This document shows positions 1-7,117 of a stretch of DNA of 11,367 bases, in pieces. The notes beneath the pieces are model-generated. The model saw only the letters and a program-made list of their open reading frames with translations, made no database searches and was not told the DNA's origin. Origin of the DNA: Loki-b32 sp964493385 (GTDB taxonomy: Archaea; Asgardarchaeota; Lokiarchaeia; Sigyniarchaeales; SOKP01); contig CAZBNW010000082.1 of the NCBI GenBank assembly GCA_964493385.1, forward strand, positions 1-11,367, given 5' to 3'. The translations under genes were made by a program, and so were the position numbers. The first letter of the stretch is position 1, and the number at the start of each line of letters is the position of its first letter.

Positions 1-557
1 CCAATTGTAATAGTTTTAGAAAAACCAATTCCTTTATCAAGTGCCCAATCAATAAATATATTTCCAAGCACTCCCGATTGAGCAATGACTGCAACTTTTC
101 CCTTAATAGCTTGATCAAAGTTCATATCTGCAGTTGTGAACTGATTGTTAAAATTAGTTACCCCAATACAATTTGGACCTATAATCCGGACGTGTGAATT
201 TCTAGCAATTTTTGCTAGTTCATTTTGAATGCGAATGTATTTTTCTACTCCTGTCTCAGCAAAACCTGCTGCTTCTATAATTATACCTTTTACACCCTTT
301 TCAACACAATCCTTTACCGCTTGAAGTACATATTCATTTCCAACAAGTATTATTACTAATTCGATTTCTTCAGGAATATCTTTAATATTTTTAAATGCTT
401 TATGTCCATGAATTTCTTGCTTTTTTATGTTAACTGGAAAAGTTTTAAATTCTGAATCCAATAAATATTTTGTTGTAGTATAACCGAATTTAAAACTATC
501 TGATGCTCCAATTATCGCGATTGATTTTGGGTGAAAAAAAACATCCAATTCTGACAT
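1..557 (-). CDS. ADP-forming acyl-CoA synthetase (acetate-CoA ligase type), N-terminal part, truncated by window edge
   Basis: The enzyme family converts acyl-CoA + ADP + Pi to acid + CoA + ATP in the cytosol and is a main route of substrate-level phosphorylation in acetate-forming archaea. The 185 visible residues hold a Rossmann CoA-binding domain: FHPKSIAIIGASD at residues 7-20, then the hydrophobic strand LVIILVG (67-73), EKGVKGIII (86-94) and the family signature IIGPNCIGV (125-133). After this the second, succinyl-CoA-ligase-like domain begins, with the turn AQSGVLG at 159-165 and GIGFSK at 176-181. The catalytic phospho-histidine and the ATP-grasp part lie beyond the edge, so I cannot say whether alpha and beta are fused. 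The ATG at 557-555 is chosen because a Shine-Dalgarno-like AAAGGTTGATC (minus strand, 570-560) stands just ahead of it. It is transcribed divergently from the zinc-ribbon gene. A pimeloyl- or other acyl-CoA substrate is equally possible from this fragment. Confidence 0.9.
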   Translation of the reverse strand, partial: MSELDVFFHPKSIAIIGASDSFKFGYTTTKYLLDSEFKTFPVNIKKQEIHGHKAFKNIKDIPEEIELVIILVGNEYVLQAVKDCVEKGVKGIIIEAAGFAETGVEKYIRIQNELAKIARNSHVRIIGPNCIGVTNFNNQFTTADMNFDQAIKGKVAVIAQSGVLGNIFIDWALDKGIGFSKTITI

Positions 558-591
558 GAGATCAACCTTTACTAAATTCGAGTTAAATATA

Positions 592-600
592 GTATATAAT
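592..600 (-). promoter_or_regulatory. Candidate TATA box for the acyl-CoA synthetase gene
   Basis: On the minus strand the bases read ATTATATAC. An archaeal start about 25 bases downstream would fall near 570, at the edge of the Shine-Dalgarno-like site, giving a leader of about 13 bases. A second TATA-like run (TATATTTAA, 591-583) lies a little closer to the gene. The region is very AT-rich, so the exact box is uncertain. Confidence 0.3.
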
Positions 601-656
601 TGGAGAAATTAATTATAGAACTTAAAGATTCAGTAATAGTCTACAAAAAAGCTAAG

Positions 657-664
657 TTTAAATA
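657..664 (+). promoter_or_regulatory. Candidate TATA box for the zinc-ribbon gene
   Basis: The bases TTTAAATA follow a purine-rich stretch (AAAAAAGCTAAG). An archaeal transcript would start near 688-690, about 30 bases before the ATG at 721. That spacing argues against translation from the in-frame TTG at 691, which would then be almost leaderless. Confidence 0.35.
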
Positions 665-720
665 TCAGATTTTAGAAAAATATGTAATATTTGGTTTTAG
701 TTTTAAAATGTGAGAATCTA

Positions 721-1296
721 ATGGCTATTTCTAACAAAACAAATAAGATTCAAGTAATATGCCCTATATGTAAAACAAGAGATATAGTTGGTATACCGCG
801 ATCAAGATTAAATACAAACTCTCAATTAACAACGATTTCAATTCATAAAGGGCTAATTTGCCCGCATCATTTTCAATTCTTCATGGATAACAATTTTCAA
901 ATTCGCGGATATCAGAAGGTAGATTTGGAATTAAATCAGGGAAATTCAGAAAGCTTAAGGAATGGGGTAAAAGCTTTTAAACAATTTGAGAACGAGAGTG
1001 AGGATCTTTTTGAAAAATTAATACTTGACGGTGATAGAGTTAAATACCAACCTCTAAATAGCGATACAATCACAGAAAGGAGTAGTTCACAAAAAGAGAG
1101 TATATCAAAAAGGAAAAAGATGACCTTGAAAGAAATTTATGAAGAATTCTGGGAATTTATTGATGATAATAATGAAAATTTTCTTGAATTTATTATTAAA
1201 GATAATAGACGTCAAAAATCTTTAATAAATTCAAAAATAAACGATATGTATAACCACTTAGAACTAGAACAAAGAAATTCTATCCAAGAATTATAA
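721..1296 (+). CDS. Small zinc-ribbon protein of unknown function, possibly Asgard-specific
   Basis: The 191-residue product opens with a probable zinc-binding ribbon: CPIC at residues 14-17 and CPHH at 47-50. Between them is a conserved-looking core (LTTISIHKG at 36-44), and FQIRGYQKVDLEL follows at 59-71. I recall similar N-terminal domains (CPxC, 'LTTI.I..G', C.HHFQ, 'RGYQ') in many Lokiarchaeal proteins with variable C-termini, but cannot check this here. Residues 72-130 are polar and probably disordered. Residues 130-191 are helical and acidic at first (IYEEFWEFIDDNNENFLEF). An in-frame TTG at 691 would add ten residues; ATG 721 is preferred because it has the stronger start codon and suits the promoter at 657-664. 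No catalytic motif is visible. The ribbon could bind nucleic acid or a protein partner, but no function can be assigned. Confidence 0.6.
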   Translation: MAISNKTNKIQVICPICKTRDIVGIPRSRLNTNSQLTTISIHKGLICPHHFQFFMDNNFQIRGYQKVDLELNQGNSESLRNGVKAFKQFENESEDLFEKLILDGDRVKYQPLNSDTITERSSSQKESISKRKKMTLKEIYEEFWEFIDDNNENFLEFIIKDNRRQKSLINSKINDMYNHLELEQRNSIQEL

Positions 1297-1325
1297 GAAT
1301 TTTTTTGATCCTTATTTCTTTTCTA
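1297..1325 (+). terminator. U-rich archaeal-type terminator after the zinc-ribbon gene
   Basis: Directly after the stop codon the + strand carries a run of seven T (1301-1307), then TTATTTCTTTTCT. Archaeal RNA polymerase commonly stops at such oligo-T tracts without a hairpin. No stem is evident. Confidence 0.4.
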
Positions 1326-1447
1326 GAAGATACTCTAACTTTAAGAAATGAATTATAATTTCTATAAGAAAAAATCATCGTTTGTATGAAAAAGATATAA
1401 GAAAATTTAAAATTCAGTACTTAATTTTCCAAAATAATAAATTCAAT

Positions 1448-1456
1448 TATAAAAAA
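1448..1456 (+). promoter_or_regulatory. Candidate TATA box for the flavoprotein/Fe-S operon
   Basis: The bases TATAAAAAA lie 37 bases before the ATG at 1493, predicting a start near 1478-1482. That is right at the weak Shine-Dalgarno site AAAGGTTAG (1479-1487), so the leader would be short. An alternative box TTTAAAAT at 1406-1413 would give a leader of about 55 bases. I cannot decide between them from sequence alone. Confidence 0.3.
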
Positions 1457-1492
1457 TCATAAATTTGAAGATAAATCAAAAGGTTAGAAATA

Positions 1493-2980
1493 ATGAGTTA
1501 TAAATTACCGGATGAAAAAGATTTAGAAGCCATGATTGGTATTGTCGGTAAAGAGTACGCTACGAATAATAAAGCTATTACAGCATCTTACCTGGCGAAA
1601 TCGGTAATGGGTTTGGAATCACAGATTCCAGATATCGTCGTACGGCCGAAATATATCGAAGAAATCCGTAAAATCCTTATATATTGTTCTGCAGAAAAAA
1701 TTGCGGTAAGTCCTGTTTCTGCGGGCTTATCTGGTGGATTTGCATGTCCAACTATCAAACCTGCTGGGGTTCTTCTCGATTTAGGTAGAATGAAAAGAAT
1801 TATTGAAGTCGACGAAGAGAATCGATATGCAGTTGTTGAACCAGGAGTAACTATTGGAGAACTTTGGGCATATATGCATAAGAACCATCCCGACTGGGCA
1901 CCTCCTATACCAGATGGCGCCCCACCAGCATCTACGGTTATGGGCGATGCTATTGATAGAGGTTTTGCTCTTTATACTTCGAGCGTAGGTCCACAAGGTG
2001 ATAATTTTATGTGTGCAGAAATAGTATTTCCAAATGGGGATATCGTACGAACAGGCTCTTGGGCTCTTCCTTTTGCTAAGCCTTTCTATAAATACGGTTT
2101 AGGACCTGACATTTGGTCAACTATTATGGGTAGCCAAGGAGCTTTAGGAGTAGTCACAAAAGTTGCCGTTAAGATATATCCTCACCCACCCTATAAAACG
2201 GTTATCGTTTGGGGAATGTCGAATCCTTATGATATGCAAAATTTAACTCTTGAATTAGGAAAACTCGAATTTGGAATAGCACACCATACTGTTATGGTAC
2301 AGGGGGGAAACTACCCTATAGTAATGACTCGTTGGCCAAAAGATAAGGTACCTCATGATTATAAGTTCTATGAAGAACTTGGAATCTCAAAATGGTGGAT
2401 GAATTGGGAAATCTGGGCTCAGGAGCAAAGCGAATTGGATCATGTGATTGATGTAATCAATAAAAAAGCTGAAGATTTCAAAAATAATCGAGCTAAAGAC
2501 GGAGCAGCGATGAAACCTCAGGAACTTCATCCTAAACAAATTGCAAGTAGGTTGAAGAAACCGAATAAAATTGCTATTCCATACGCATTTTATGAAGCAG
2601 GATTTTTATTTATCACATGGTATACTCCATGGAACGAGTGTGCTCATTTTGCTGAAATGTATACTGAAATAGCGGAAAAATACGGAATTCCACCAACGCT
2701 CTGGATCGCGAGTATAGAACGTTGCAGACAAGCAATTTGCATGCCAATCGTTTGCTTTGATTCAACAAAACAATCAGACTTTGAAAAGGTTCAAGATATG
2801 AATAGAGAGATTACCGAATATGGACTAAAGCAAGGTTGGTTGAATTATCGCCCTGATCCATATATCCATGCTCCACTTACATATAGTCAAGCAGCGATGT
2901 ACTGGAAATATTTGAGAAAGATAAAAGAGATTTTTGATCCTAATATGATAATGCATCCTGGAAGACTTGCTCTTCCATAA
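1493..2980 (+). CDS. FAD-binding oxidoreductase of the vanillyl-alcohol oxidase / p-cresol methylhydroxylase superfamily
   Basis: A 495-residue cytosolic flavoprotein of usual family length. The N-terminal FAD-binding domain shows VSPVSAGLSGG (72-82) for the pyrophosphate, VVEPGVT (114-120), a Pro-rich IPDGAPPAS segment with Asp141, and MGSQGALGVVTK (212-223). The C-terminal cap domain ends with DPNMIMHPGR (482-491), the typical end of the GlcD/D-lactate dehydrogenase/VAO group. By eye it matches VAO and PCMH better than GlcD: the block around Asp141 aligns with the VAO region containing Asp170, and Tyr452-Arg453 aligns with the VAO substrate-binding Tyr503-Arg504 pair (VAO numbering from memory). 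The substrate is unknown and could be a phenol-like alcohol, a hydroxyacid such as lactate or glycolate, or another alcohol. The Fe-S gene starts 20 bases later, so electrons probably pass to that protein rather than to oxygen. I see no signal peptide. Confidence 0.92.
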   Translation: MSYKLPDEKDLEAMIGIVGKEYATNNKAITASYLAKSVMGLESQIPDIVVRPKYIEEIRKILIYCSAEKIAVSPVSAGLSGGFACPTIKPAGVLLDLGRMKRIIEVDEENRYAVVEPGVTIGELWAYMHKNHPDWAPPIPDGAPPASTVMGDAIDRGFALYTSSVGPQGDNFMCAEIVFPNGDIVRTGSWALPFAKPFYKYGLGPDIWSTIMGSQGALGVVTKVAVKIYPHPPYKTVIVWGMSNPYDMQNLTLELGKLEFGIAHHTVMVQGGNYPIVMTRWPKDKVPHDYKFYEELGISKWWMNWEIWAQEQSELDHVIDVINKKAEDFKNNRAKDGAAMKPQELHPKQIASRLKKPNKIAIPYAFYEAGFLFITWYTPWNECAHFAEMYTEIAEKYGIPPTLWIASIERCRQAICMPIVCFDSTKQSDFEKVQDMNREITEYGLKQGWLNYRPDPYIHAPLTYSQAAMYWKYLRKIKEIFDPNMIMHPGRLALP

Positions 2981-2982
2981 AT

Positions 2983-2994
2983 AAAGGAGGTTAG
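2983..2994 (+). promoter_or_regulatory. Strong Shine-Dalgarno site for the Fe-S gene
   Basis: AAAGGAGGTTAG is close to the full complement of the archaeal 16S 3' end and ends six bases before the ATG at 3001. It is the strongest ribosome-binding site in the window. It supports reinitiation on a shared message with the flavoprotein gene. Confidence 0.8.
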
Positions 2995-3000
2995 AAAAAA

Positions 3001-4389
3001 ATGTCAAAAACAGGAATGGAAAGGCTCCAAGAGCTAAAAAAAGATATTTTTAAATGTATTCATTGTAAAGCATGCAAGTTTGCCTATTCTGGAGAACCTA
3101 GCAGAAAAGGAATAGGAGAATTTAAAGGTAAACAACAAACTGTTCTTTATGAAGGTATGGTAGATGCTTGCCCTGCCGGTATAGAATACGGTTGGGAAGC
3201 GTTCTGGAACGCAGGTAAGATGTGGATTGCAAGGTGCATTCTAAACGACGACTTAGAATTTTCTGAAGAAGTTAGGGATGTCATCATGCCATGTATTACG
3301 TGTGGTCAATGTGCAGCCCAGTGTGATAATAAAGTGCGCACTGTAGATATTATTGAAGCATTACGAGCTGCTTGCAAAGAAGCGGGAGTCCCGATGATAG
3401 AGAGACATCAACTAGTTGAGCGTTTAACTAAGGAATTGAATAATCCATATGGTGAAAAAGCAGAAGAAAGACTTAAATGGGCAAAAGATGCGGATTTAGA
3501 GAAGTACATTGATAATAAGGATGCCAAAATTGGTTATTTCGTAGGTTGTACAGCAAGTTATCGACAAATAGAGATTGCCATTGCCACTTGTAAGATTTTT
3601 GAGCAGTTAGGTATTGATTTCACATTATTAGAAGATGAAGTATGTTGTGGAAGTCCCTTCTTTAGAGTAGGTGCTGTCGATACAGCTCAAGAGTTAATGA
3701 ATAAAAACATCGAAGTATTTAAGGGATTAGACTTAGTCTTTTTTTCATGTGCGGGTTGTTACAAAACTTTTAGTAATGATTATCCAAAATGGACGGCTGA
3801 AGGCAAAATTCCATTTAAAACCATGCATGCATTTGAATTAGTTACTCGACTCATCACAACAGAGAAAATCAAATTTAAACCAAATAAAGAGTTGAAGGGA
3901 AAAGTTGTTACATACCATGATCCATGTCATCTTGGAAGACACATGGCTTTAGAAATAGAACAAAAAATAATTGAGGAATCTAAAAATCTTATGATGGATA
4001 GTCGAAAAATTAGACAAATGATCGCTGAATGGTATGAAGTTCCTCGAATCATATTGAGAAAATTAGAAGAAGATGTTGGCATAGAATTTAAAGAAATGTA
4101 CCGAATAAAACTTGATAGTTTCTGTTGTGGTGCTGGTGGTGGAGTAAGAGCAGGATATCCAGATTTCTCTTTAAAAACGTCTAGTTTACGATTGGATGAA
4201 GCTAATGCAGTGGGGGCAGATATAGTCACAACTGAGTGTCCTTTTTGTTATAGGAACCTTTTTGACGCAAATGAACAATACAATCATGGTATAGTGGTGT
4301 ATGGTTTGATTCAAATGATTGACGAGTTTAAACTTTTAGATATTCAAGAAAAACCTTCATTAGAAGAAATTTTAAGTATGAAAGAATGA
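3001..4389 (+). CDS. HdrD/GlcF-like iron-sulfur protein with two [4Fe-4S] motifs and two CCG domains
   Basis: A 462-residue soluble electron-transfer subunit, expected to take electrons from the upstream flavoprotein. The N-terminal ferredoxin-like part has Cys19, 22 and 25 with a displaced fourth Cys (Cys57, in DACPAG), then the regular set Cys98, 101, 104 and 108. Together these can hold two cubane clusters. Two complete CCG domains follow: Cys183 / Cys215-Cys216-Gly / Cys250 and Cys253, then Cys309 (in HDPCH) / Cys375-Cys376-Gly / Cys413 and Cys416. In heterodisulfide reductase HdrB such CCG sites bind noncubane [4Fe-4S] clusters; in GlcF and lactate dehydrogenase partners their role is less clear. 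No membrane segment is visible, so the final acceptor (membrane quinone, heterodisulfide, or an electron-bifurcating partner) cannot be read from sequence. The start is fixed by the strong Shine-Dalgarno site. It is the last gene of the operon, followed by a terminator. Confidence 0.92.
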   Translation: MSKTGMERLQELKKDIFKCIHCKACKFAYSGEPSRKGIGEFKGKQQTVLYEGMVDACPAGIEYGWEAFWNAGKMWIARCILNDDLEFSEEVRDVIMPCITCGQCAAQCDNKVRTVDIIEALRAACKEAGVPMIERHQLVERLTKELNNPYGEKAEERLKWAKDADLEKYIDNKDAKIGYFVGCTASYRQIEIAIATCKIFEQLGIDFTLLEDEVCCGSPFFRVGAVDTAQELMNKNIEVFKGLDLVFFSCAGCYKTFSNDYPKWTAEGKIPFKTMHAFELVTRLITTEKIKFKPNKELKGKVVTYHDPCHLGRHMALEIEQKIIEESKNLMMDSRKIRQMIAEWYEVPRIILRKLEEDVGIEFKEMYRIKLDSFCCGAGGGVRAGYPDFSLKTSSLRLDEANAVGADIVTTECPFCYRNLFDANEQYNHGIVVYGLIQMIDEFKLLDIQEKPSLEEILSMKE

Positions 4390-4421
4390 GCATTTAAGCT
4401 CACTAATTTTTTTATTTTTTT
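4387..4421 (+). terminator. Hairpin plus oligo-T terminator of the redox operon
   Basis: TGAGC (4387-4391, overlapping the stop codon) pairs with GCTCA (4398-4402) around a six-base loop. After CTAA follow two runs of seven T separated by one A (4407-4421). This is a clear end of transcription for the flavoprotein/Fe-S operon. Confidence 0.7.
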
Positions 4422-4486
4422 CTGAACACTTCTTTTTTAGGATTTGTTAATTAAAAACCAGAAATATTTTAAATTTAAGAAATCAC

Positions 4487-4497
4487 ATTTAAAAATA
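4487..4497 (+). promoter_or_regulatory. Candidate TATA box for the C13 peptidase gene
   Basis: ATTTAAAAATA lies about 55 bases ahead of the ATG at 4550. It predicts a start near 4518 and a leader of about 30 bases. Another TATA-like stretch (ATTTTAAATTTAAG, 4466-4479) makes the choice uncertain. Confidence 0.25.
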
Positions 4498-4549
4498 AAA
4501 CAAACTTAATGTTTATTTAAGTAATTATTTTGCCTTGAGAGCGAATTTT

Positions 4550-6031
4550 ATGAATCGTAAAAAATTTATCCCCATTATTGCGGCAGGAATTATTGTGATA
4601 CTCGTTATTGCCTTAGTTGTCATATTTATTCCACCAGATGGAAAACCAACACCAGGTGCTAGGAAAGCAATAATTCTCAGTAGTGCAAATGATTTTTATA
4701 AAAGTGAGGGAGAAGATGATTTTAATGATGGAGAAGATGCGAAATTTAATGGTACAGAAAGTGATTGGGAAGCAAATCCAATTACAAATGGAACGGGAGG
4801 ACAAGATAATATTCCTGGTCATGATGGTAATCCAGGGTTAGTTCACTTTGTATCTAATACTAATCCTTATCCTAATGGTTATGTTCATTGGGAGTTTGTA
4901 TATAATTGGTCAAAATATTATCCATTGTATGAATTTGCATTCTATAACCTTTCTGCTTGGGTGAATATAGCAATTCTAATGGGATCACCAGGAGCTAGAG
5001 TCGGATTACGCTGGCTGAATTCAAGTAATGGTGTGTTAAGAACAGATTGGTCAAGAGGGTTAATGGACACATTTGGTTTGTGGGCATTTTTAAATGTAAC
5101 AGCAATTTGTGATAACTCTACTGGGAATGAAATAACGCAATTACATTTAGTTTTAGCTGTTGAAGGTATGATGAATCATATGGAAGACATATTTTTTGAT
5201 GATGTGCGAGTAGAAAGATGGATCTCAGTTAATGTAACAAATCCTATAAATCCTGTGCCTCCTCCGAGTAAAATTGATACAGACGGATTTCCTGCTCAAG
5301 CGCTTCAAGTTTATTGGATTTTGAAGAATCATGGATATACAGATGATAATATATTCTTAATGCTTTATCACAAAAATGATCCATCAATAGATATATATGC
5401 TAACGATTTGATATCAAATGATCTAACTGGAGCAATTATCGATGTGAAAGATGATAACGTAAACGCAAGTAGATTTAAACAAGAATTAGATGTATCAATC
5501 CCTGGATCATTTGCCTCTGGCATAAAATCGAATGACCAGTTGATAATTTATATGGTGGATCATGGCTCAAATAAAATTGTCGGTGAAGGCAATGCAACAT
5601 TTCATTTCGAAGCAGATGACAGCTACATCTCTGAAACAGAGTTTTTTAATCTAGTTAAGCAAATTAATTGTAAGCGGATGATGATAAATATTGATATCTG
5701 TTTTAGTGGCAATTTCTTGAACCAAAACTCAAATATCGGAACAAGTTGGTATAATATCTCTGATTCCATTCTGATCACTTCGACTACGGATGTGTTTGCC
5801 TGGTTCTGGCGAGACAACACTAATCCAGATGGTTTTGCCGGATCTTGGTTCTTTCATCAATTTTGGGATCAATTAAATCAAAGTCAGACGATAGGAGCCG
5901 CTTTCAATAATGCTACAAATTTTATACCTTTTGGACAATTGAAGTCAATAAATGATATTCAAACACCTTTAATTAAGGATTATTTAGGAATTAAAGATAC
6001 TTGGAGTTTTAGTAGCGATCCTCAATTATAA
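4550..6031 (+). CDS. Membrane-anchored C13 (legumain/GPI8-like) cysteine peptidase with an inserted beta-sandwich domain
   Basis: A 493-residue protein predicted to face outward on an N-terminal anchor. Residues 2-5 are basic (NRKK) and 6-27 are a hydrophobic helix with no clear cleavage site. The peptidase fold starts with RKAIILSSANDFY (38-50, first strand) and resumes at about 243 with QALQVYWILKNHGYTDDNI, which resembles the first helix of legumain. The catalytic dyad is His338 in MVDHGS and Cys384 in DICFSG, matching the C13 pattern (hydrophobic-DHG and E/D-x-C-x-S-G). Between strand and helix, residues about 55-225 look like a galactose-binding/carbohydrate-binding beta-sandwich ending in FFDDVRVERW. 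A Pro-rich linker (PINPVPPPSK) then returns to the peptidase. I count thirteen N-x-S/T sequons, as expected for an exported archaeal protein. An in-frame TTG at 4535 would add five residues; ATG 4550 is preferred. Family members cleave after Asn or act as transamidases; its substrate is unknown. Confidence 0.85.
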   Translation: MNRKKFIPIIAAGIIVILVIALVVIFIPPDGKPTPGARKAIILSSANDFYKSEGEDDFNDGEDAKFNGTESDWEANPITNGTGGQDNIPGHDGNPGLVHFVSNTNPYPNGYVHWEFVYNWSKYYPLYEFAFYNLSAWVNIAILMGSPGARVGLRWLNSSNGVLRTDWSRGLMDTFGLWAFLNVTAICDNSTGNEITQLHLVLAVEGMMNHMEDIFFDDVRVERWISVNVTNPINPVPPPSKIDTDGFPAQALQVYWILKNHGYTDDNIFLMLYHKNDPSIDIYANDLISNDLTGAIIDVKDDNVNASRFKQELDVSIPGSFASGIKSNDQLIIYMVDHGSNKIVGEGNATFHFEADDSYISETEFFNLVKQINCKRMMINIDICFSGNFLNQNSNIGTSWYNISDSILITSTTDVFAWFWRDNTNPDGFAGSWFFHQFWDQLNQSQTIGAAFNNATNFIPFGQLKSINDIQTPLIKDYLGIKDTWSFSSDPQL

Positions 6032-6065
6032 TTAAAACTTTTTTTTAATTATTCTTTTTCTTTTC
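6030..6065 (+). terminator. Stem plus T-rich terminator after the C13 peptidase gene
   Basis: AATTAAAA (6030-6037) pairs with TTTTAATT (6043-6050) around a five-base loop. It is followed by ATTCTTTTTCTTTTC. The stem is all A/T and therefore weak, but the T-rich tract by itself fits archaeal termination. Confidence 0.5.
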
Positions 6066-6159
6066 TTCATTGTTCTCTAAGCTCTAAAATTTAGGTTTAT
6101 TGATTTGATTTCTTAAATTATCAAATTTTTTGAACATTTGATATTTTGATGACTTAAAA

Positions 6160-6167
6160 TTTATATT
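6160..6167 (+). promoter_or_regulatory. Candidate TATA box for the Ig-like membrane protein gene
   Basis: TTTATATT after ACTTAAAA predicts a transcription start near 6190. That is about 30 bases before ATG 6222 and 55 before ATG 6246. The terminator-like sequence just upstream supports a separate promoter rather than read-through from the peptidase gene. Confidence 0.35.
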
Positions 6168-6221
6168 TGGCTTAGAATTAATTCTAATTTAATAAAGTAT
6201 TTGCAAAAGAGTTCAGTGAAA

Positions 6222-6911
6222 ATGGTGCGTAAACAGAAGGAAATCATGAAAAATTTAGCGATTATCACATATTCCATGTTGATTATCGCGAACCTTATAG
6301 CACTAAATCTTATAGCAACTCTAGTTTTAGATAATCTGGTGGAAGATGGGGAAACTCTGAGTACCAATGAATTTCAAAAAAAGTTATTTTCTCCAAAAAT
6401 TGCTAACAATGACACAAACGCACCAATTATTACATTTACTCACCCTACAACAAATAATTCGATAATTACACAGCCATTTTTGAATATATCTGTAAATATT
6501 ACCGACACCAATCCCCCTTTACCTGGAAATGTTACTATTCAGATTTCAAATTACACAAACATATTATTTAATGCTAAAATGAATAAAACCGGAGAAGATT
6601 TATGGAGTTTTAATTGGGATAATATAAGTCTATACCCAAATCAAGAATTGTACATCCTCCAGGTTTGGGCAAAGGATTCATCAACAAATGAGAACGCAAA
6701 TTGGTCAAGGGCATTGTATATTTTAATATGGACAACTGTCATAGCCTCTATCTCTCCCTTAAATTTTGTTCTATATTTAATTGTTGTTGGAGTTATTTTT
6801 GCAGTGGCTATAGTATACATTAATAAAAAGGCGTTTTACGAATCACCTGAAAAAAAAAAAGTAAGACCAAAAGGATTACACGGAAAAAAAATAATTCTTT
6901 CATATATTTAG
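6222..6911 (+). CDS. Surface protein with two membrane segments and an Ig-like extracellular domain, function unknown
   Basis: The 229-residue product has a basic N-terminus (VRKQKE) and a hydrophobic segment at about 12-36. A polar outward domain covers about 60-165, a second hydrophobic segment lies at about 180-200, and a very basic cytosolic tail (KK, EKKKVRPK, GKK) ends the protein. The middle domain reads like an Ig/cadherin-type beta-sandwich: NAPIITFTHPTTNN, then alternating hydrophobic strands (LNISVNITD, GNVTIQIS), a W-x-F-x-W stretch and the closing AKDSSTNENANWS. It carries about nine N-x-S/T sequons. The start is uncertain: TTG 6201, ATG 6222 and ATG 6246 share the frame, and GAAGG at 6236-6240 would serve the last. 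An 11-A run at 6850-6860 lies in the tail; the frame drawn is the one that stays open longest. It might be a partner or substrate of the neighbouring peptidase, but only proximity suggests that. Confidence 0.65.
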   Translation: MVRKQKEIMKNLAIITYSMLIIANLIALNLIATLVLDNLVEDGETLSTNEFQKKLFSPKIANNDTNAPIITFTHPTTNNSIITQPFLNISVNITDTNPPLPGNVTIQISNYTNILFNAKMNKTGEDLWSFNWDNISLYPNQELYILQVWAKDSSTNENANWSRALYILIWTTVIASISPLNFVLYLIVVGVIFAVAIVYINKKAFYESPEKKKVRPKGLHGKKIILSYI

Positions 6912-7117
6912 TTTCTCATCCTTTTAAGCTTTATATGCGAAAATAATTGTTATAACAGAATTTTAAGATGTAATTGAAGGAAAAACAGAGGTATTCTCTG
7001 CGTGTTTAGTTAACGACAATATTATTAAAAGTAATTTTTATTATGCCAAAAAAATAAATGTAAATATTTTCATTAATTACAAAACATAAAATTATCATTT
7101 TCGGGGTTTAATTAATA
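6912..7117. other. Noncoding gap with a TATA-like box, a palindrome and a small hairpin
   Basis: No ORF of useful length is present on the + strand; ATGs here are followed almost at once by stops. Visible elements are a TATA-like CTTTATATG (6929-6937), a perfect ten-base palindrome TGTTATAACA (6948-6957), and a five-base-pair hairpin CAGAG/CTCTG with loop GTATT (6986-7000). A further TATA-like ATAAAATT (7086-7093) lies close to the next start. This is most likely the regulatory region of the giant gene; a short RNA cannot be excluded. Confidence 0.4.

Noticed and set aside
691..720. TTG 691 as the start of the zinc-ribbon protein
   Set aside because: The ten added residues have no pattern, there is no ribosome-binding site, and the predicted transcript would begin at about the same base; ATG 721 fits better.
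6850..6860. Frameshift in the 11-A run of the Ig-like membrane protein gene
   Set aside because: The drawn frame continues 16 codons past the run to a stop with a sensible basic tail; losing one A ends the frame almost at once. A sequencing-length error remains possible but is not needed.
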